From the NCBI GenBank assembly GCA_950295325.1, contig OX485804.1, positions 42,954,429 through 43,018,428 of the forward strand: a DNA stretch of 64,000 bases. Direction: 5' to 3'. A model generated the notes under the pieces. The model was not told the DNA's origin, ran no database searches, and was given only the letters and a program-made list of their open reading frames with translations. This document shows positions 37,509 through 49,400 of this stretch, piece by piece (the stretch's first letter is position 1; each line of letters begins with the position of its first letter). The position numbers were made by a program, and so were the translations under genes. The DNA is from Polytrichum commune (Eukaryota > Streptophyta > Polytrichopsida > Polytrichales > Polytrichaceae).

Positions 37509-40500
37509 GTTTGCTTTGGAATATTTGAAAACTTAATTAATTACTTACACTACACCGTTTATGGTATTTACCATCACATGCGTAATAGTGTCCCTTACCC
37601 TAATTTGAGTTATATGCTAGGTGATCAACAACTTCATAATTGGTATCGCCTCATGACACTTGGCTGGGGATTCGTGGCACTCATGTATTTTCATTAGTGA
37701 GAGTTTATTCATCTTTGCAGATGGGATTAACCACTTTAGACACTACCTTACGTCGTCGGCTTCTTGTCTCAAGGGTTTCAAAAATACCAAGTTTTAGTAG
37801 TTCTAAATAATCTTAGTCTAATCTAATACTTAAGGCAATAATACAAAGGGGGTTAGACATTAAAAAAATAAAAATTGCCACATACAAAAGCAAGTGGGTG
37901 CATCATGTGTTGTGAACCTATCATTACTAGTCTAGTGATTTTTAAAACAAATTTTTAAACCCGACCGAAAATTGTTGCCCATCCTGTCCAACTTCAAAAA
38001 AAAAACATTGCCCTTGCATTCTTGAAGGCAGCTTGACTACAAATCCCATATTGAGTGCACTTGACCTCCAAAGTCTAAAATCCAATATATATGCGCACTT
38101 CCAATTTGTAAATAAGCAATTGATTGGGATTTCATTCCGAAAGTGAAACCATCAATAAAGCACATAATTAACTTGGAGGTCTTAAACAATATAAAATCCT
38201 CATTAACATCGAGGTTATAATTTTGTGATTTACCATTTAAAATTATCTTGTCATTCTAATTAAAGATTAGTGCAAGTGTTCATAAGATAACCAAAATGAA
38301 ACAATGAAGATAGAATATAAAACATATAACAAAAATATTATATAAAAATCAATTTCATTTTTAGGTAATATAATATAAGGTATAAATAAATGATATGTTA
38401 TTTGGAATTAGACTTGTGGGACAATGTTATGGATGGGGTATACTCAAAAAATCATAATTTTTTGACTATAGCCTATCTAAATTATTGTAATAATTTATCC
38501 TCGTCATATATTGTATTATCTTTAAAATCACATGGTGTATATTAATTATTTCCAAATAAATTTCATTATATGTATATTATTGAATTGATCTTTTAAGTTC
38601 ACCAATTTACCATAAGGTGATATATATTATTTTGACATATTACGAAATTTGAGCAATCGCACCTGTGCAAAATAAATGAATTATGAACCAAAGAAATTTT
38701 TTATGACAACACGTCGTAATTATATGCTGCACACGTTGATATCTTGCAATATTTATCAAAATGATCATGTGGAATTCAAAGCCACATCATGGCCTTGGAA
38801 ACAAACTCATGGGAGGTTTGAAAATAGGCTTAGGGCATCCAAGGCCACATCATTGCCCCTTGCCAACTAATTGATATTTATAATATAGCTAGAAGTTCAC
38901 AATAGCTATGAGGGAGAAAATAGGTCTTACATGCCAACTCGGAGGCGTTTCACTAAAGTAAGCTCCATCCAAGGTTCTTGATGGACTCATCCGATTTTTG
39001 TTACTGGATGACATTACTTGAGTGCCACGAATCCCCAGCCATGACACTTGGTGCGCTTACTAGTATCTTGTCATGAGCATGTTCAAAAGTGTTATGAGGT
39101 GTATGCTTATGTTGCACACTGCTCTACAAGTTGACTGAAGTGTACACAAATGACACTTGGCATTAGCATGCACAAGAATATCCTCCCCTTGCATACTTAA
39201 AGGTAAACACACGACACTTGCCAATAGTATGCTCAATAGCATCTTCCATGTGCATACTAAAAAGAGAAGGAAAAACATCATCTCAAGTTTCCCAATGTGA
39301 TACACTAAATGTCATAACGTAAATAATATTCACTTAAAAAAAGTTATGTATGTTGACGAATAGTATCACATAGGCAATTAGCAGGGTGGCGACTTTGGGA
39401 CTTCTAGGCATCTAGTGCAAACCCTTCGCAAATAGTGTAGTGAAATTCTCCGAATCCCATGCTCACTATGTGCAAACAAGGTTGGAGTACTCTTCGATCT
39501 TTGTGAATCTCTATGTAATTTATTGCTATAATACTTTCAATACTTTATTTGTTGATTGCAAAATCACTCAAGGTAAAAGTAAGTGGGCCTAATTCAATTA
39601 CTCATTTTAGGTGGACACCTATACCTAAGTGTGTATGATGAGGTGTGCATCTAAGGACAGATGCCAAAAATACACATGTTTAGAAGAGATTGGAATGTAT
39701 TCAAGATTTGTTAACTATTGTAATCCAAAGTCAACATGATAAGAGGCTATACGGTCAATTACTGAGAAGACCAAAAATATTTAAAAATTTAAAAATATTC
39801 ACTTTGATAATGAGTAAGTTGGTCATATGAGATCTGAAAACTATGAGAAAATTGACTGTGGGCATGATTTGGATTGGCTAATTAGACTTAACTGAAAAGT
39901 CACCAAATTGTGAGGCCAACTCAATCTCTTTGATGAAATCTACCATATTTTCCACTTCCAACACTTGTGTCAACATCCCAAAACAAAACTAGAGAGGGAA
40001 ATCATTTTGCTCTATTTCGGGGACAAAAAGACTTTGAAGTCTTTCTCAAGTTTGATTTCATTTGAGGATTACACATGTGGTGAGAGGAGCAAAAACATGT
40101 ATGTGCACATAGATGACAAAGAGAATGAAAAAATCTTTAGTTACATAAAAATAGAATATGTCAAAGTCTAAAACTCACAGAAGCCCTCCAAGAACTTCCA
40201 GTTACGGTACACTCATGCAAGGGACCATTAAGACCATTTGACCCCAATTGGTCCCCATACTTTTTCTATTAACTCTATTATCTTTCACTAATTACATGTC
40301 TTCTTATCCTACTAGAAGGGCGGGGAAGGTACAAAAGCGTCCTTTAGAGTTCTTCTTAGCTTATAATGACATCAACCTTGATTTGCCCAATATTCAACCT
40401 CTACTAGTGTATCTCTAGCATGCTGAACCATACCAAACCTTATCTTGCATCATGAAGATGCGGCGAGGGTACAAATCAAAGGCACTGAATCACTGACACT

Positions 40501-40580
40501 GCTAACCGTGTGAGATGCGTGATGCAATCATACGGCTATGCCGGCCCCAATTTTAATACTTCGGCCAAACTCAGTAACCA

Positions 40581-40588
40581 CATCTTAG
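40581..40588. repeat. hAT target-site duplication, left copy
   Basis: CATCTTAG directly before the element; the identical octamer follows the element at 41265-41272. Confidence 0.9.
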
Positions 40589-41264
40589 CAGAGCCCTACA
40601 TTGGGTGCCCATACCCATGCCCATGCCCATGCCCATGCTCACCCATGCCCATGCTCACCCATGCCCATGCCCATGGGTTTTGGGTGGGCATGGGTGCGAT
40701 ATTATTGTTCATGGGTGGGCATGGGTGGGCAAGGGTGCGATATTATTGTTCATGGGTGGGCATGGGTTCGATATTATAATGGGTGGGCATGGGTGGGCAT
40801 GGGTGATCATGAGATCATTGCAGCGGTGAGCTTAGCATTGCCAATGAATCGGGATACCACTGCTAAATTCAGTATTCACTTGTGGTGGAAGCTGAAAGGA
40901 GCCCCCACATTCCCCATCATGTCGCGCGTGGCACGTTCGGTTTTGTGCATCCCTGCATCCATCTCCAAATCGGAGTCAAACTTCTTGGGTGCAGGGAATA
41001 CTATAACCAAGAAGCGCTCCGGGCTGAAGCCGGCGATAGTGAACGACCTTTTATTTGCCCGAACCAACCAAGACTTGGTGTAGGCGGGTAATACACATTA
41101 CACAATTTTTGAATACATGGGTGCAATTTGAATAGCATGGGTGGGCATGGGTGCGCACATGTCATGCTATGGGTGGGCATGGGTGGGCATGGGTGGGCAC
41201 AGGTCGTTGTTGATGGGCATGGTCTGGGTACGGGTGCAATTTAAAAGGAAAATGTTGGGCTCTG
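40589..41264. mobile_element. hAT transposon deletion derivative with CCCATG subterminal arrays
   Basis: A 676-bp element with inverted ends CAGAGCCCTACATT and AATGTTGGGCTCTG, flanked by a perfect 8-bp duplication CATCTTAG (40581-40588 and 41265-41272), diagnostic for the hAT superfamily. Just inside the left end is an array of CCCATG units (40608-40676). It inverts abruptly into GGGTGGGCATGGGTG units with GCGATATTATTGTTCATG spacers (40680-40810). A second GGGCATGGGTG array precedes the right end (41138-41225). The middle still encodes the hAT dimerisation domain (listed separately). The clean target duplication suggests a fairly recent insertion. Confidence 0.9.
40853..41083 (+). pseudogene. 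hAT transposase C-terminal dimerisation domain remnant
   Basis: The plus-strand frame, open from 40601 to a TAG at 41081-41083, reads FSIHLWWKLKGAPTFPIMSR, then VARSVLCIPASISKSESNF, then LGAGNTITKKRSGLKPAIVN and DLLFARTN. This follows the hAT C-terminal pattern WW...FP.L..AR..L.IPAS...SE..F..AG......R..L.P..V..L......N. The catalytic part of the transposase is gone, and the frame upstream is only translated repeat (alternating His/Ala and Cys/Pro). In hAT enzymes this domain mediates dimer formation; here it is a relic unless expressed as a stand-alone peptide. Confidence 0.8.
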
Positions 41265-41272
41265 CATCTTAG
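41265..41272. repeat. hAT target-site duplication, right copy
   Basis: CATCTTAG directly after the element, identical to 40581-40588. Confidence 0.9.
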
Positions 41273-41287
41273 GCATGAGGTGTGTGG

Positions 41288-41781
41288 TACACCCTAAACT
41301 CCGTAATATCAACCTCCATAATGTCACACATTCTTTAATATCCTCAAACCCTAGGGAACGGATGTTCATAGTTCAAATCTCACTCCTTATTGTCACGTTT
41401 CTCTCCCTTATATCACGAAATTTGTCATGAATGCAAATCACCAAAGAAGTCAACCCACACCCTCACATTGCGCCATGTGTCCACATGTGGAGTGTCACCT
41501 TCTTATTCTTATTCTTATTCTTCTTTTTCCTATGTCACTTGTTGAATGTTGGTGCATGCGTCCACCACATCACCCGGGAAGGCCAAGTGGAGTGGACCAC
41601 ACTAGTGTAAGTGATAGGAGAACGAATTCAGATTGTCCTCACATCTCCTTTGTATTATTCCATAATGTCACATGCTACACTAATTCTATAGTATCAGGCA
41701 TCCATGTTAACACTACCAAACTCTGTAATATCACGTGCACTTTGGTTGCCACATGTGTGATACTACGGAGTTTAGAGTGTA
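41288..41781. mobile_element. TIR element (TACACYCTAA family), copy 2
   Basis: A 494-bp relative of 15061-15416. Left end TACACCCTAAACTCCGTAAT; right end inverted TACACTCTAAACTCCGTAGT. The outer base pairs too (GTACAC on both sides). It begins only 15 bp after the hAT target duplication. The interior contains CTAGGGAACGGATG and an inner inverted-end-like stretch (CAAACTCTGTAATATCACG). Non-coding. Confidence 0.75.
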
Positions 41782-41784
41782 CTA

Positions 41785-43417
41785 TTGTGGGCACTTTCAA
41801 CTCCACGGACAATTTCGCCCATTGTATCCCAATCGAGGATTATCTCATCATGTTCGTGATGCAAATCACACAGATTGTTATCTCAAGTTTCAAAACCGGG
41901 GTTGAGATGCAAGAGTTAAAAGAGGTCAAAATGAAGACTCTCTTTCTCCGTACGTGATCACAAGAGCCTTCCAAATTGTGTCAAACATTGAAATTTAAAA
42001 GGATTGATGTGTTTTGAACACGTAGTATGGTAGACAAGTGTTTTTGGGATATATATAAATAATACGTGACCACTTCTCATGGGATATGAAAGATGCAATT
42101 AGTGCGAGATGATTACCAAATCCACATCGTGCTTGTCACCTTTTGCTTTATGATTTTTAGAGCTCATATGGATATCTATTCACCATCAATGTGAAGGTTC
42201 TCGTTTTCATCAAGTACTCAATCGTTAATAAGCCCAATAATTTTGACTTTTGAGCTTAGAATGGTTAGTGTATTTGAACGTGTAGTCGTATCTCTTTTAA
42301 GCACATGTCATTTTGGTGTATATTCTTAGATCCAATCCTAACCACATGCCACTCAAATATAGGTGTCCAAATTATTCTTGTGTTGAAATTAGGCATGTCC
42401 GCCAATCTCAATATGACACATGTCAACTCTTAACAACAAGCCAAGTTGCATATTACTCAAATAAAAGTTGTGTTTGATTAGCATTTCATTTCACAACTCA
42501 GGAAATTATTGAAGAGTGCTTTGAAATGCAAATGCTATAGAAGTTAGAGTGAAGATTTTCTTTTAAAAATAATTACATAGGCCCTCTTGACTGTGTTAAA
42601 CTATTCAACCTAGAATGGGTAATGCAACCTGAGGACTAATTCCAATCTCATCGTAGCACATGTATTTTTGGTGTCCGCTTTGAACAAGCATTGCCATATA
42701 CCACTCAGATACGAGTGTTCAATTAAGAACAATTACCACATAAGGCCCATATACATTAGATGCCACTTGACGATGGTGGCCTTCCTGTCTGAGGCACTCA
42801 CTTTATTTCACTCTGAGGTTTCTACCTAACTCTTGCACCCATTTCACATGTGGAATGCTTAATCATTAGACCGTAGCACATGTGAAAGGATGTTGTAGAC
42901 CTACATCTCGACAGAGGGTACCAAGAGATGATATTGGGAGGTAATGAAATTGAGCCCAGAATCACTTCTTGCACATAAGATACAGGGGAAAACCTTGAAA
43001 TATTTCAAACATGTTTACCATGCAATTTCTGGACAAGGTCATATATGTTTTAATTTGTGACAGGGTCATTGCACCATCGTGCTAATATTAAGAGGTCAAG
43101 ACTCCATCATTTCTAGAGTATATTGAGAAAGCTAAAACTACAGCCCTCTGTTTGATGACCTACAGATCTCAAGATTGTTTGCTGTCTATCAAGCATATCC
43201 AAAATCAGCTATGCTAAATAATCAATCCTCCTAAGCTTCAGTTATGCAGTGTTCCCATGGGAGGATGAGAGGAAATACTGTGTTACCTAAAAAAATAAAT
43301 CTTCGAAACTCTATAAGGATACAAAATTCTTATGCTTGAAGACTTGAGGGAGCCACGCAGGGGAAAGCCGCAGGAACAAAAAAATATTGCCCCAGTGCTA
43401 CATGATGAGGACTTGAT
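41785..43417. other. Dispersed-repeat cluster and IPO9 3' flank
   Basis: 41785-42720 consists of two to three consecutive copies of the common dispersed repeat: ATTGTGGGCACTTTCAACTC, GTTGAGATGCAAG, CCACATGCCACTCAAATATA, GTGTCCAATTAAG-type words in order. 42720-43417 is the likely 3' UTR and downstream sequence of the importin gene; I see no clear AATAAA signal on the minus strand within 150 bp of the stop. Confidence 0.5.
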
Positions 43418-46400
43418 TTAAAAATAATCCTTGCTTACAGGAAACTTTTCCTTGAATCTGGTGAGAAGCTCTTTGGGTAGAGGCCGCTCGTCGAGAAGCC
43501 TTTTCCCATGTGATGTAAGGAATAAAATTACTGCGGCTTCCTGATCTACCAGACTCAGCACACCTGCTCCCACCAAACTTCCATCAGCAGTAGAATACAA
43601 TACAAAAAGGCTAGAATAATAGTCACCTTTTGTAGGTAATTGTCTATGGCTATTGGAATTGTCCACAAAGTCCCTCAAAAAAGGGACTAAACTAGGAGTT
43701 TGCTGCCTCTTTGAGGACTTCCCTGCTAATAGATTGTTAGATTGTTAGATTGTCTTGTGTTGGAGCCAAATTCTGAAATATAGGTGAAACATCTGAAACC
43801 TTGTCTTTCAATCCAGAAATATTTGAGAGAATTTTAGGATTGTAAATTATTTCTGACCCATGGGACTCACCACTCGTACTCCTGGCTCAGCCTATGTGAG
43901 GCTAGCTTGGCCAACCGATCCTATTATGACAAGCTAGAAAGCCGTTTTTTATAGCCCAGTCCCTCTCTTTTAGCATGTTAATTCAAGCCCTAAGAAAACT
44001 TGGGGCAACTTTATGCATAAGCTCTCCTTGCAAAATTAGTGTCTTCTTGAATCCTCATCAAATTCAATATTTGGCAGTTAGTTTATCATCAACACTGGTT
44101 GCACATCGATTCAATGACATGAAACTACAACATTGAATCAATACCTACTACCAAATGCAGGGTTACAATAATAATATTATGTTTTTATGTTTTATAGCTA
44201 CAGGACATAATAGGATGAATGATGAATTCAATCACTGTATCTTCCTAACAAGATATAGACCCAAGAGGAGAATTTTTCTTTTTTTGATGAACAAATAAAA
44301 ACTATCAGAAAAATGAAGGTACAGGGAGAATGTGAGGACTTGCTTACCAAGTTCAATTTCATGGCCATCCTCGTCCTGGCCATTCTCAGTGTCCTGCACA
44401 GCTTCTTCCTGCAGTTCACGAATTGTTTGTGCATACCGTTCCAAAAATTCATCCTCTGTCTCTTCATGTTCATTATCTGAGTCTTCAGAATCCAAGGCCT
44501 GTAACCAATTGAATGATTCAGCCGAAATGACAATGGTTACAATCACATGACATCAGAGATTCTGGATATTCTTCCTAAACCCTGAAGTATGGTGATTCCG
44601 TGCATTATTCACAGGCTTTGGGAGGATGGTAATTCCTAAACCACAATTATGGATATTCTTCTCAAACCAAGTGAAGATAGTTGAAGTTGATTCTGGATAT
44701 ATTTATGGATTTGGGTTGAATATGGTGAAATATAGATCTGGATACTTTTCCCAGACCCACTGAAGATGGTAACTCCTGCATTATTTTGCAATGCCAGGTT
44801 GCTGGAGGACAACTTTATTGCTCAACACAATCTGTCAAGATCCTCTACAGAAGATGACATTTGACATTGAACAAATATCGAGGGTGACATTTATGATATC
44901 AGTAAGAACAAATAAGAACAAACCTCATCACTCTCATCTGCTTCATCGTCTTCATCATCGTCTTCATCATCTTCTGACTCAGTATCAGATTCACTTCCCT
45001 CACTGCCTGAGGCCTCTAAAAGCTCCTTCAAGTCTACCATCACCTCCAACAGCGACCGGAAGCAATGGTGAGCAGTCTTGAAACCTCTGGGACCACTAAA
45101 CTTTTCATGCTGCAAAATATATTCCACAGCCTTCTGCAAAGCCATGGCTGTTCCAAAAAATCCAAGCAACCCACAAACTTGACAACATCAGATTATAAAA
45201 ACTCCTACAAACCAACAATCAGGTTGATGTAGATTGACTTTATCATATTCAAACAGTTCACGAAAAGAAAGCATCGCCAAGTACAAACCTTGTCAGACAC
45301 ATTTATAAGAAAATGCTTAGATTTGAGTTTATCACTATCCAAAACCAGTATATACAGATTTAGATTAATAATATTTACTGGTATCCAACAGCACAAAAGA
45401 GAAATTTTGATCTGTTAAAAAATCCAAGCAAACCACAAACTTGAGAACATCAGACTTCAAACACCTAGGCTTGACGTATATTCATTTTACCTTATTCATG
45501 AAAGTTACAAAAAGAAAGCATCACCACCTACAAATACTGTCACACTGTCCTAAGCGAATGCTAAGATTTGAGATTATGAGTATCCAAAACCAGTATGAAT
45601 AAATTCAGGTTAACAGCTTTCACTGGTATCCAACTGTACAAAAAGTAAAAATTCAGAAGACTATGTGATTTGACGTACCAGCAAGTTTCATCTCGGATTC
45701 AAGTGACAGCCCTGGGTCTGACTCACTCTCTGCTAGCCCTGCTAATGCATCGGCCCACAATAGCAGACCCTCGTCTTTATAAACATCACCTCCAAACGAT
45801 AGAATCTTTTCCACAATCTCAGGGAGTAAAATAAAGCATGTTGAGATCAGAAGAATAAGTGGCTTGGCCAATGGGACAGTCCCACTTGTCAGCTGCTGCA
45901 GACGCCGCGCTGCAACTTCACAAAACCCAGTAACAAGCATTTTCACAATTTCTTCGCCTTCAAATGAAACAGAGGAAGCATGCAGGAGAGCATGAGCACA
46001 TCGACAAGCTCGCCAACATGCAGCTGGATATGCTGACTCAATAGCTGCAGTTACAAAGACGACTAAATATTCCAGGATAGATCGAGGGGGCCCTGAAATT
46101 GATGGTGATATCAAGCTTTCAGCCTCAGTGAAATGGGGCAATGGGCATCGTCCCTGGCAAAAATCCATTTTCAAATGAGTCACTTGAACAAAACAGTAAG
46201 AATCATAAACATGTGGGCATAGATAGTTATATATCTATGTGGCATAAGCATGTAGCCTTTAGTTTTATTGCCATGCTGTTGGTGAAAGAATAATCTGGAC
46301 TACAATGACAAGCATGATATCCACATGTCACCGATGAATCAGTGAAGCCCACACTTTTTGTCATTATTACTTAGGACATTATTGGTAGTAGTAGTATGGT

Positions 46401-49400
46401 GACAGTAATCACTATGAACTAGGTAATGGATGCGAGGAGCCTGCCACAGACTGTAGAAGGCATCTATTCTACCAAGCTGTGATAACGGCAAGGTGGATAT
46501 TGGGTGCCTACTACAGCCCGTGGCAGGGCAACAGATGTCCATTACGAGACGTAGTTCAGGCCATGAAGGGGTCATGAATTACGAGTGATAATGTGCCTCC
46601 TCATATCCATGAGGAATAGACACGTCAACAAAGTCACTTGGTCTGACCTCCATCAAGGTGAGAAGTATCTCATTCATGAAAGAATGTGGCTGAGAAAAAC
46701 TCACCTGAAAAGCAACAGCTTCCTCGATCGTGTCAAAGACAGATTCATCTTCCTCCTCTACCCATGCATTCCAATCTGCTATTAAGTGTGCCCACACATG
46801 TAAGAGCACCTCTACTTTCAAATTCACCGCGGTACTTTCATCTGGTGTATACCTCAGAAGGGTGGCGAGTAAAACTGATGCATCACTCAGGCATGAAGGT
46901 GGCGGAGCAGGTGGTTGTATAGCTCCCTCCTTCATAGAACCAAAAGTTGGAGCCAATGTCAGTAGGGAACTCAATCCAGCAGAACAGTATAATCTAACAA
47001 ATACACATAAGGAAGATAATTCAAACTAGATGTTCTTTGTAATACACAAAATGAGAAAGCCACACTGAAGTAGCAAGGCGTGTATAGCACCTACCACCTT
47101 AGCTCCTAAGTGTCTCTCCATGCACAAAGATGTATATTCGAGATACATACTTCCATTTCAAGCTAATTGTGTCTACAGTGACCCCATCTTAAATTAAGTT
47201 ATTCTTCAAATGCACTTTTCAAATCAATTTAATACCTCAATGCTATTGGAAATTTGGGTTCAAATACACATCTCAGGTGCTCTTGGATGTAATGACATGC
47301 TTAGAACTTTGATCATCAATGACATATGAGTATATTTTTTAATTCTCCGTGACATAACTTATTTATATACTAAATAGAGTTTCCAACCCATAAATAAAAG
47401 AATATATGATTTTGAGACGTCGCAAGGCTCGTAGAAACTGTGTATATAGGTCGTACATTGAGCCCCTTGTTCCATTAAGGGTTAAAAAAAGACAGACAGA
47501 CCTGTGGGGAAGTCAGCCATGCCCTCTGCAATAGCATTGAGAATGTGTTGGCCACAGATGCGCATCCAAATTTCCATGTAGTGACAGCCTTGCCATCATC
47601 CTCCTCATCGTCTGGCTCTGCAGTATCCCAAGTCTGAGCAAGTGACGAAAGTGCTCCAAATCCAAGCTCTACCATCTGTGAATAGCAATACCTCTTGAAG
47701 TTAGTGAAGTTCTTCACATGAGGTTGTAACCATATTTTTGTGAATGTGAAAGTTTATATTTTCATAAACATCTGACACTAAAATGAGAGCATCCCTCTTT
47801 TACGACCGTTTTCAATCTTGTGCACCCATCAATACATGAAATATGTCATTAAGAAAATCAATTCAACCTCCACATAACATGGTCCTCGCCAAAAAACATG
47901 TTGTAGATCAGACTATATTCATCAACAATGGACTTCACATTCTGTAGCCGGATCACAATCATTAACGTTGGACAGGTTCTTAACCAATCGTCATTGAAGC
48001 ATGTGAGGATGTTGATTTACAAACATCCAAAATTCTGGAACTGGAGCATATCAAACATTGAGCCAATATCTTGAGTGGTTTATCATGGCATCCTGGGGTA
48101 TGTATTATGGTGCTTGACTTTACTTTGTGATACTTCCCGAGCTTCTCATCACAGTGGGAAAGTAGTTCTAGAGAGGCTTGACTTCTTGTTTCTCATGGTC
48201 TTCACCTCTATCCCTTAGGGAATTTTCAGGGTGTGGGCTCCCTGGTCATAGGCCAAGTGCCATTTTGTTTTGACTCGGTGGGGTATTCTAAGCTGGAGTA
48301 TTTGGGCCATCTCCAGCCTACAAGTGGCGTGAGTTCCATTCTCCACTGAGCCATGCTTGACTTAACCGCTAGTGCACCTTATCGTTGTGGGGGTCACCGG
48401 GGTATCCGGTTATATAAAGCGTTGTAAGTACCCGAGGACTCCGTGAGCCTAGTTGAGGTGGAGTAATGGGTTATGAAATTGCCCCGGTTGAAGCCGCTTA
48501 AAGTCCACCTCTTAATTGAGGCGATAGCCTGCAGGTGAAGAGACTCTACAATTCATGGGAGTGTTGGCAAACGAAGGCGTTATCCTTCTCTGAAAACGTA
48601 CCTGAGGCCAAGGTTCTGGATGTGGAGGTATGTGCCGAGATATTTCGGCTTGCACCGCATCGCTAATAGCTGGTACATGAGGTGCCACATCACCATCGCC
48701 CACCTCCGCAGCAGTCGCCAGGAGCTGCAATGATACTGCTGCCTCTGTTTCTTCTTGCATGCGTGCTCCAGCCACAGCAGCTTGTAGAAGCGGCAACCAA
48801 TGGGCAGGTTTATAATCCTTCTGCCACCGGCCCCAAACATACTTCGTGTTATTATCAGACTATTATTTGGGACCAGATGCAATAGTGGTCCATGCATAAC
48901 ATTCTAAAGTAGCCTATTTTAGTTTCAATGCAAATTAAACGATTCTTAAGGTAATCCTAATAACCTAAGAATAATTTCATTGGGGACGCCCCTCTTTCAA
49001 TTGAATATTGGTAGATGGAAGAAGACTCCGTGTCTGAAGAAAGCCAACAATGAAGTGTCCACTAATGAGAGCTTGCCACCTGCCTAATGCTCGGAATTCG
49101 TGCATGTACTCAAGAACCTTGATTCTTGAAGCTAGAATAGAGAGAGAACGTCTTACACATGCTTAAGAATGCTGTGTGCTCATGACAATGCAAATTTCAG
49201 TTGAATAGGATATATTTACTATACATAATGTGGTAGCCTGAAGTGTAAATTTACTATACAAAGATGAGGTGTAACCTGAAGTAGGGACGTGAGAGCCCCT
49301 GCTGCAGATAGTCGAACAAGTCGCCAGGACACATCACCAGCATCAGGTGCTAATAGGGATTTCAGAAGGGCATTGTAGACGTCTTCATTTAGCTCCTGAT

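Larger units (their letters stand above)
35745..40575. other. Gene-free, repeat-rich interval
   Basis: No protein gene seen. It contains several copies of the dispersed repeat (about 36060-36700 and 36720-37080) and a MITE (37162-37508). A very AT-rich stretch at 37860-38660 has no recognisable feature. A partial reversed copy of the dispersed repeat lies near 39600-39720. The 68-codon frame at 39965-40171 has no family I can name. Confidence 0.55.

Noticed and set aside
40510-40779. Cys/Pro-rich 89-codon frame
   Set aside because: Translation of the CCCATG hexamer array; pure repeat.
41427-41957. 176-codon plus-strand open frame
   Set aside because: Runs through a TIR element and a dispersed repeat; not conserved with the other copies of either and no domain.
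46730-47029. Serine-rich plus-strand frame
   Set aside because: Antisense shadow of IPO9 exon 18 and its acceptor region.
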